Below are positions 58,357-64,000 of a stretch of DNA of 64,000 nucleotides, in pieces (positions within the stretch are counted from its first letter, which is position 1; each line of letters starts with the position of its first letter). The notes under the pieces are model-generated. The model saw only the letters and a program-made list of their open reading frames with translations, was not told the DNA's origin and searched no databases. The DNA comes from WHTX01 sp038255145 (GTDB lineage: Bacteria > Actinomycetota > Acidimicrobiia > Acidimicrobiales > CAIXPF01): contig JBBSLP010000005.1 of the NCBI GenBank assembly GCA_038255145.1, forward strand, positions 1-64,000, written 5' to 3'. A program made the position numbers and the translations under genes.

Positions 58357-59286
58357 CTAGTGCGGTCCGCCGGCGCGTGACGGCGGTCTCAGGCGTCGGC
58401 CGTGACCAGCCCGCTGGGCCAGCCAGTGCTTGGGATCGGCGCCGTCCACGTTGCCCAGGGTGGCGCCGAACATGGCGTAGCCCAGCAGGCGCTGCAGGGG
58501 CCGGTCGAACCCCGCCACCTCGTGGGGATCGAGGCCCAGGTACTGGTTCTCCTGCTGGCGCAGCCAGGCCCGGCAGTACAGGAACGTGACGCCGCAGCGT
58601 CGCCCGTCGGTGGTGTTGGCCCCTCCGCCGTGGAGCAGGCTGCCGTGCCACAGGAAGGCCGAGCCCGCCGGCATCTCCGCGGCACGGACCTCGTCGGGCT
58701 GGGCCCGGCGCTCCTCACCCCACAGGTGGGAGCCGGGCACGAAGCGGGTGGCCCCGTTGGCCTCGGTGAAGTCGTCGAGGGCCCACATGACGTTGATGGA
58801 CAGGGCGGGGTGGGGCCGGGGCAGCGGGTAGTAGCCGTCGTCGCGGTGCAGGGGCTGGGCGTCGCCATCGGGGCCCAGGTCGACGGACGAGGCGATGGAC
58901 AGCTGCTCCTGGTCGTCGAGCAGGCCCTCGACCAGGGCCAGCACCGCCGGGTGGGCGGCCAGCCCGTCGAGGGCCCGGGTGCGGCCCATCAGGTTGAACA
59001 GCCGCCTCGTGGTGAACCCGGCGAAGGCGTTGGAGCCGGTCCCCACGGGCTCGTGCAGGGCGGCGAGGACGGCGGACACCTCGGCCAGGCGTTCGGCGTC
59101 GAGCAGGTCGGGCAACAGCACCCAGCCCTCCTCACGCAGGTGGCCCAGCTCGTCGGCCACCGCGGCTCGCTCGTCGTCGCTGGTCAGGCGGCGGGCACTG
59201 GCCCCGATGGCGGTCTGGCTGAACGGGTCCTCGGTCGCTGTGTTCGTCGATGGGCTCGTCGATGGGCGCTCGGCTGTGTCCGGCAT
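58357..59286 (-). CDS. Phytanoyl-CoA dioxygenase family protein
   Basis: This 309-residue 2OG-Fe(II) dioxygenase of the PhyH family has its first iron ligands in PLHRDDGYYPLP (His-x-Asp, about 156-158), the later His in FLWHGSLLHGGGANTTDGRR near 225, and the Arg that binds 2OG just after. The substrate-side N-terminal helices include LREEGWVLLPDLLDAERLAEV. ATG 59286 was chosen because all upstream sequence in this very long ORF is antisense shadow. It is divergent from the selenoprotein candidate. Which substrate it hydroxylates is unknown. Confidence 0.87.
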   Translation of the reverse strand: MPDTAERPSTSPSTNTATEDPFSQTAIGASARRLTSDDERAAVADELGHLREEGWVLLPDLLDAERLAEVSAVLAALHEPVGTGSNAFAGFTTRRLFNLMGRTRALDGLAAHPAVLALVEGLLDDQEQLSIASSVDLGPDGDAQPLHRDDGYYPLPRPHPALSINVMWALDDFTEANGATRFVPGSHLWGEERRAQPDEVRAAEMPAGSAFLWHGSLLHGGGANTTDGRRCGVTFLYCRAWLRQQENQYLGLDPHEVAGFDRPLQRLLGYAMFGATLGNVDGADPKHWLAQRAGHGRRLRPPSRAGGPH

Positions 59287-59391
59287 GGCGTCCCCCTGGG
59301 TTGCTCCGTCGTCCTGGTGGGAAGCTAACCGACGGGCGGCGGTCGCCGAACCGGGCCCCCCACTGCAGCCACGAGCGAGGAACGAGCCACC

Positions 59392-60063
59392 ATGGGACGT
59401 CTGCCGCTGATCGACCCCGACGATCCCGATGCCGATCCCAAGGCCCGGGGCCTGCTGGGTGCCATCCGCCGGGGCATGGAGCGCGACGAGGACCTGCCGT
59501 GGCGCGACATCAACGTGTACCGGGCCCTGGCCAACCACCCCGACGCCTTCGAGGCCCTGCTCACCTTTGCCCGCACGACCTACGCCGCCAACTCGTTGAC
59601 CCCGGCCCAGCGGGAGCTCACCTACCTGGGCGCCTCGGTCGCCAACGACTGCCACTATTGAATCCCCACCCACGTGGTGCTCGGTCGGAGTGCCGGACTC
59701 ACCGAAGCCAAGCTGCGCCACATCGGTGACAGCCCCCTCCCCGACGGTGTCTACGAGCCCGACGAGGCCGCCCTGGTGGAGTACGCCCAGCGGTCCACCC
59801 GCATGGAACCCATCACCGACGAGCTCTACGGGCGGCTGCGGGCCCACTTCAGCGAGAAGCAGGTCATGGAGATCTGCCTCACCGTGGGGGTCAGCAACGT
59901 CATCAACCGCTTCCACGCCACCTTCCTCACCGAGGTCGACCCGGAGACGAACGAGATCGTGGCGCCGTCGTGCCCCCTGCCCATGGCCGACGAGCTGCAA
60001 CGACGGGCGGCCGACGGTTGGGCCCGCTCCGGCGGCCCAGCGCCGCCCGCCTTGCCAGGCTGA
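59392..60063 (+). CDS. Candidate selenoprotein: AhpD-like carboxymuconolactone decarboxylase with CxxU
   Basis: One frame of 223 codons is interrupted only by TGA at 59659-59661 (codon 90). Before it come ELTYLGASVANDCHY; after it IPTHVVLGRSAGLTEAKL continues the same domain. E75, C87, codon 90 and H94 reproduce the AhpD catalytic pattern E-x11-C-x2-C-x3-H, with TGA at the second Cys. Read as selenocysteine this gives a CxxU redox enzyme, probably a hydroperoxide or disulfide reductase. A suitable hairpin follows the TGA. The two halves alone would each be incomplete, and the second has no ribosome site. A nonsense mutation or sequencing error from TGC or TGT is the main alternative. Sel genes are not in the window. 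Confidence 0.78.
59681..59705 (+). promoter_or_regulatory. Bacterial SECIS-like stem-loop
   Basis: TCGGT pairs with ACCGA (5 bp), CG bulges on the 5' side, GAGT pairs with ACTC (4 bp), and the apical loop is GCCGG. The loop begins with G, as bacterial SECIS elements require, and starts 31 nt after the TGA, within the usual 16-37 nt range. The structure was read by eye and not computed. Confidence 0.6.
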
Positions 60064-60162
60064 CCGCCTGCCCTTTCGGGCTGACCGCGCGCCCCTCCGG
60101 GCTGACCGACCAGCCGCGCTCGGCGACCCGGCCGGCGTACGGTGCGCAGCCGGGGAGGCCCC

Positions 60163-63156
60163 ATGAGCGAACGACAAGCTCCTGGGCCGGACGCGAGCCC
60201 GGTCGGCGAGGTGCGCATCCCCCTGCGCGTGCTCGGCCCCGTGCGCCTGGCCGAGGGGAAGCCGGTCACCGGCCAGGAGGCGACGCTGCTCGTGCTGCTG
60301 GCCCTCGACGCCAACCGCGTCGTGCCCGTGGCCAGCCTGGTCCGCTGGCTCTTCGGGGACCACACCGGCCACGTCGACCGCGTCAACCCCGTCCCCGACC
60401 TGCGGGTGCTGGTGTCCCGACTGCGCCGACGCCTGCTGGCCGCAGCCCTGCCCGTGCAGGTCGACACCCAGCCCGTGGGCTACGTGCTCGTGACCGAGAC
60501 CGCTGCCGTCGATGCCCTCGTCTTCGACGCCCTGGCCGCAGCGGCGTCGGTGACCACGGCGGAGCCCGCTCGGGCGCTGACCCTGGCCACGGCGGCGCTG
60601 GAGCTGTGGCGGGGCGAGGTCGCCCCCGGCGCCGCCCTGACCACCCACCCCACAGTCACCCGCCTCGACGAGCTGCGGGTGGCCACCATCGAGCGTCGCT
60701 TCACCGCCGAGCTGGAGCTGGGGCGGCATCGCGAGTGCCTGGCCGACCTGCTCGCCGCCTGCCGTGACCAGCCGTTCCGCGAGGGGCTGTGGCGGCTGGC
60801 CATGTTCGCCCTCTACCGTTCGGGCCGCCAGGCCGAGGCCCTCGCCGTCTTCCAGGAGGCCCGTGCCCACCTGGTCGGCGAGCTGGGCGTCTCCCCGGGA
60901 CCGCAGCTGGTCGAGGCCGAGGAGCTGGTCCTGCACCACGCCGTGCCCGACGTCCCGCCTCCGGTGCTGGCCCGCGCCGAGGTGCCGGCGGCCCGGGCGA
61001 CGGCGCCCCAGACCGGGGGGCGGTCGTTGCCCCGCTACCCCAACCGCTTCGTGGCCCGGGCGGGGCGGAGGGAGCAGCTCGAGCTGGCCCTGCGCGCCGA
61101 TCGCCTGGTGACCGTGGTGGGTCCGGCCGGGATCGGCAAGACCCGTCTGGTGGTCGAGACCCTGGGAGCCATGGGTCCCGACATCACCGAGGTGGCGTTC
61201 TGTGAGCTCTCGGCCGTGGGGGACGCCAGCGCCGTGGCCCACCTGGTGGCCTCGGCCGTCGGCGCGGGCGCGGGCGACACCCCTCAGATCGTCGACGCCC
61301 TGGCGGCCGCGGTGGGCCGGCGCCGGCTGGTGCTGGTCCTCGACACCTGTGAGCACGTGACCGAGGGGGTGTCGGCGCTCGTCGGCGAGCTCGTGGCCCG
61401 GTGTCCGTCGTTGCGCGTCGTGGCCACCAGCCGCACCCCCCTGGGTGTCGAGGGCGAGCGGTCGTGGGCCATGTCCGCCCTCGATCCGGCCACCGAGGGC
61501 GTCCAGCTGTTCTGCGAACGGGCCTTGCGCCTGGACGCGAGCTTCGAACCCGACGAAGCCGAGCGGGCGGCGGTGGCCGAGTTGTGTGCACGTCTGGACG
61601 GGCTGCCCCTGGCCATCGAGCTGGCTGCGGCGCGGGTGGCGGCCCTCAGCCCCGTCGAGCTGCTCGAGCACCTCGACCAACGCTTCGGGCTGCTGCAGAG
61701 CCCGTTCGGGGGTGGCCCGGTACGTCACCGCAGCCTGGCCGCGTCCATCGACTGGTCCTACCGGCTGCTGACGCCGGCCCAGCAGCACGTGCTCGACGGC
61801 CTGTCCGTCTTCGCCGGCCCCGCCACCCTCGAGGCCGTGCAGGTCGTGTGCCGCAGCGATGGGGTCGAAGGTGAAGGCCTGTTGCGGGCACTCGAGGGGC
61901 TGGTCGACCAGTCGATGGTGGTCACCCGCCGGGTGGCCGGGCGCACCCGGTACCGCCTGCTCGACTCCATCCGGGACTTCGCCGGGCGCCGACTGGCCGA
62001 GTCGGGCCGAGGCGACCACCACCGTCGGGCCCACGCCCGCCTGGTCGCCGACCGGCTGGTCGAGATCCTGCCCCGCACCCGAGGACCGGGAGAGGCCGTC
62101 GCCGTGGCCGACCTCGACGACCTGTGGTCCGAGCTGCGTGTCGCCGTGCACTGGGCCACGGCGACCGGTGAGGTCGCACTGGCCGTCGAGCTGGTGGCCG
62201 GCCTCGGCCCCGAGGCCTTCTTCCGGGAGCGGGCCGAGGTGGGTGGCTGGATGGACGCCGTGCTCGACCTGTCCACCACCCTCGACCAGGACGTGGCCCC
62301 CCAGCTGCTCGGCGGGGCGGCCCTGTGCGACTGGACGGCGGCCCGCTTCGAACGTGGCCAGGCCCGGGCGCTCCAGGCCCGGCTCCTGGCTGACGAGCGC
62401 GGTGCCCCGTGGAGCGCCGAGGTCGGGTTGGCCCATTCCCTGCACCGGGGGGTGGTCGAGGGGGTGGACGGACTCATCGACGAGTGCCGGGACACGGCCG
62501 CACGTCTCGCCGTGCTCGGGGACCGCTTCGGACAGCAGTGGTCCCTGACGGCCCAGGCCATGGGCCACGGCTACGCCGGCCAGACGGACCAGGCCGTCGC
62601 CGTCATGGCCCACGCCGAGGACGTGGGCCACCAGCTGCGATGTCCGACGCTCGACGCCCTGGGCCGGTTCACCTGGTCCATCGTCCTGCTCGACACCGAT
62701 CCCGACGCCGCGGTGGTCGCGGCCGAGGATGCCCTGCGCGGGGCGGGAACGGTGCGGGCGGGTTGGATCGAGCGGGCCGCGCCCAACTACCTGGCCGCGG
62801 CCCTGGTGCGCGGCGGGGAGCCCGATCGGGCCCTCGACCACGTGGCCGGCACCCTGGCCCTGCTCGGCGACGGTGGCAGCATCCAGAGCACCACCAACAG
62901 CGTGCGCAACGCCGTCGTCCTCCTCGACCGCCTGGGCGCGCCCGAGCACGCGGCGCGCCTCGTCGGATGGCTGGCTGCGGGCCCTGCCGGGGTACCGGGC
63001 ACCCCGGGCATGCGGGAGCACGTCAGCGGACTGGTGACCCGGTTGCCCGAGTTGGTGGGACCAGGGCGCTACGCCCGACTCCGTGCCCAGGGCATGGCCA
63101 TGACCAGGGCCGAGGTCGTCATCGAGGCCTCCCGGGCCTTGGCCGAGCTGCGTTGA
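60163..63156 (+). CDS. SARP/AfsR-type transcriptional regulator with AAA ATPase
   Basis: This 997-residue regulator starts with an OmpR-like winged-helix domain (about 15-110; VRIPLRVLGPVRLAEGKP) and a bacterial transcriptional activator domain (about 120-270). An NB-ARC/AAA ATPase follows, with Walker A GPAGIGKTR near 320-328 and Walker B LVLVLDTCEHV near 390. GLPLAIELAAARVAAL near 485 and HRSLAASIDWSYRLL near 525 continue the LuxR/AfsR-like core. The C-terminal 350 residues form TPR-like helices. GGGGAGG before ATG 60163 and TACGGT at 60138 support the start. The target genes are unknown; it lies right after the selenoprotein candidate. Confidence 0.9.
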   Translation: MSERQAPGPDASPVGEVRIPLRVLGPVRLAEGKPVTGQEATLLVLLALDANRVVPVASLVRWLFGDHTGHVDRVNPVPDLRVLVSRLRRRLLAAALPVQVDTQPVGYVLVTETAAVDALVFDALAAAASVTTAEPARALTLATAALELWRGEVAPGAALTTHPTVTRLDELRVATIERRFTAELELGRHRECLADLLAACRDQPFREGLWRLAMFALYRSGRQAEALAVFQEARAHLVGELGVSPGPQLVEAEELVLHHAVPDVPPPVLARAEVPAARATAPQTGGRSLPRYPNRFVARAGRREQLELALRADRLVTVVGPAGIGKTRLVVETLGAMGPDITEVAFCELSAVGDASAVAHLVASAVGAGAGDTPQIVDALAAAVGRRRLVLVLDTCEHVTEGVSALVGELVARCPSLRVVATSRTPLGVEGERSWAMSALDPATEGVQLFCERALRLDASFEPDEAERAAVAELCARLDGLPLAIELAAARVAALSPVELLEHLDQRFGLLQSPFGGGPVRHRSLAASIDWSYRLLTPAQQHVLDGLSVFAGPATLEAVQVVCRSDGVEGEGLLRALEGLVDQSMVVTRRVAGRTRYRLLDSIRDFAGRRLAESGRGDHHRRAHARLVADRLVEILPRTRGPGEAVAVADLDDLWSELRVAVHWATATGEVALAVELVAGLGPEAFFRERAEVGGWMDAVLDLSTTLDQDVAPQLLGGAALCDWTAARFERGQARALQARLLADERGAPWSAEVGLAHSLHRGVVEGVDGLIDECRDTAARLAVLGDRFGQQWSLTAQAMGHGYAGQTDQAVAVMAHAEDVGHQLRCPTLDALGRFTWSIVLLDTDPDAAVVAAEDALRGAGTVRAGWIERAAPNYLAAALVRGGEPDRALDHVAGTLALLGDGGSIQSTTNSVRNAVVLLDRLGAPEHAARLVGWLAAGPAGVPGTPGMREHVSGLVTRLPELVGPGRYARLRAQGMAMTRAEVVIEASRALAELR

Positions 63157-63171
63157 GCGTCATCGATCCCC

Positions 63172-63187
63172 GGCCCGTCCACGGGCC
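63172..63187 (+). terminator. Hairpin after the SARP-type regulator
   Basis: GGCCCG and CGGGCC pair around a TCCA loop 15 nt after the stop codon, with no T-tract. Beyond it the 63188-63473 gap is GC-rich with no gene seen. Confidence 0.4.
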
Positions 63188-63473
63188 TGCAACCTGGCTG
63201 CAACCCCCGACTGTGACGGTGGTGGGGCGCAGCCGGGCGCTCGGGCGCCTCCGCCGCAAGGTGGGCTGTGTAGGGCAACTGTGCGCCCTCCGGCCCGGGC
63301 CGGCATCAACCCGGGCCGGGGGGCGAGCAGTCGGGATCGGGCCCTCCCCGCCAGCTGCCGGCCCACGCCCGGTTGGGGCGGCCGGCCGTTCCGCCGCGCC
63401 CCTGTGGGCCAACGGGGATTACGCTCCGCGTCGAGGAGGCACGACCAGTGGGACCCGGGGGGGACGATCAGAC

Positions 63474-64000
63474 GTGAGCGAGGTAGGAGGGTTCTCCGGG
63501 GGAGGGGCGGTGCCGGGGCCGCCACCGGTGCCGACCATGCCGTCGGTGCCGCCCCCGCCGACCGGGGCCACGGCCGCGGCGACGGTCACCGAGGCCCGCC
63601 CGCCCCAGGTGAAGTTGGCCGCCGTGCTGCTGGTGGGGGCAGCGGTGGCGGTGTTCCTCGGCGTCTACGGGCGGGTCCACGACGGCACCGGTGAGGCCGT
63701 CGACGTGCTGTTCTTCTCCAACCAGATCCGCATGAAGGTGTGGCTGGCCACCCTGGCCGCCCTCCTCGTCATCGCGCAGCTGGCCAGCGCCCTGCGCCTC
63801 TATGGCAAGGTGGGCTCGGGGTCCTCCCCGGCCTGGCTGGGTGACGTGCACCGGCTGTCGGGCACCGTGGCCTTCGTGGTCTCCCTGCCCGTGGCCTTCC
63901 ACTGCCTGTGGTCCCTCGGCTTCAAGGCCTCGCCGGGCGTGGACCGGGTGTTCGTGCACTCGGTCCTGGGCTGCCTCTTCTACGGCGCCTTCGCCACCAA
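63474..64000 (+). CDS. DUF6529-like cytochrome-b561-type membrane protein (cut by window end)
   Basis: This gene opens at GTG 63474 and is still open at the last base, giving at least 175 residues. A Pro/Gly-rich head (1-40) precedes hydrophobic helices near 45-62, 85-104, 118-140 and 155-170. The sequence WLGDVHRLSGTVAF, VAFHCLWSLGF and VFVHSVLGCLFYGAFAT has evenly spaced His residues that could hold heme. This fits DUF6529-like four-helix membrane proteins. GGGGGGG lies 10 nt upstream. The C-terminus is missing. Confidence 0.75.
   Translation, partial: MSEVGGFSGGGAVPGPPPVPTMPSVPPPPTGATAAATVTEARPPQVKLAAVLLVGAAVAVFLGVYGRVHDGTGEAVDVLFFSNQIRMKVWLATLAALLVIAQLASALRLYGKVGSGSSPAWLGDVHRLSGTVAFVVSLPVAFHCLWSLGFKASPGVDRVFVHSVLGCLFYGAFAT

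Noticed and set aside
60059..60109. Two 21-bp near-repeats (GCTGACCGC...) after the selenoprotein candidate
   Set aside because: Only two imperfect units with the stop codon inside the first. They may be a chance GC-rich duplication and show no clear structure.
58357..63021. 1554-codon ORF on the minus strand
   Set aside because: Only its last 309 codons (from 59286) make the phytanoyl-CoA dioxygenase. The rest is a shadow of the SARP regulator and the CMD gene.

Overview
The window is 64 kb of very GC-rich chromosome with GTG/ATG starts, leaderless-type promoters, a mycothiol S-conjugate amidase gene (mca) and a mycofactocin locus. This points to a mycothiol-producing actinobacterium. The mix of FixABCX-like electron transfer, paired FadH/OYE oxidoreductases, CoA-transferase and carboxymuconolactone decarboxylase genes suggests the class Acidimicrobiia (Iamia/Ilumatobacter-like), but that placement is inference. 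No phage, insertion sequence, CRISPR array or rRNA was found. Two tRNA genes, Asn(GTT) and Val(TAC), are present.

Region 1 (about 0.2-27.8 kb) is an expanded mycofactocin (mft) locus. It starts with the precursor peptide mftA, its chaperone mftB and the radical SAM enzyme mftC. A small unknown gene and a divergent GGDEF-EAL c-di-GMP protein follow. Next come an OYE-type flavoenzyme, an acyl-CoA synthetase, a second OYE enzyme, ETF alpha (fixB) and a FixC-like flavoprotein. An 8-kb opposite-strand block of three large glycosyltransferases then interrupts the series. Two of these are tandem paralogues with FkbM-type methyltransferase domains, and a small coiled-coil gene lies beside them. After the block come fixX, fixA, mftE, an NDMA-type alcohol dehydrogenase, a MoxR ATPase, a VWA protein and the glycosyltransferase mftF, ending at a strong hairpin. 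No mftD and no GMC-type mycofactocin dehydrogenase lies in the window. The likely logic is that mftABC, E and F make the glycosylated redox cofactor, nicotinoprotein-type dehydrogenases reduce it, and Fix/ETF proteins pass electrons to quinone.

Region 2 (27.8-42 kb) holds household and accessory genes: an unknown protein, an inositol-phosphatase-like enzyme, a NUDIX hydrolase, a lipoprotein, tRNA-Val, an MFS transporter broken by a frameshift, an EEP phosphatase, an MtfA-like peptidase, an SRPBCC protein, an oligopeptide-type binding lipoprotein, an amidohydrolase, an allophanate-hydrolase-like amidase and a D-2-hydroxyacid dehydrogenase. Between the last two lies about 700 bp without a gene, carrying a 47-bp palindrome whose relative sits inside mftF.

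Region 3 (42-53 kb) has remnants of peroxiredoxin and OsmC genes, a 2OG-Fe(II) oxygenase, beta-carbonic anhydrase with a DUF4395 membrane protein, two IclR regulators around a cupin, a HAD phosphatase, an acidic DUF5709-type protein, a DUF2993 protein, mca and a SUV3-like helicase.

Region 4 (53-64 kb) has a class III CoA-transferase, small enzymes (YjbR, DUF1330, a dehydratase-VOC fusion, EthD), a 3-hydroxyisobutyrate-dehydrogenase-like gene with a CMD gene, a phytanoyl-CoA-dioxygenase-like gene, a large SARP/AAA regulator and a DUF6529-like membrane protein cut by the window end.

The most striking observation is at 59392-60063. A CMD/AhpD-fold gene carries an in-frame TGA exactly where the second active-site Cys of the E-x11-C-x2-C-x3-H motif belongs. 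A stem-loop with a G-first apical loop starts its loop 31 nt after the TGA. This is the signature of a CxxU selenoprotein.
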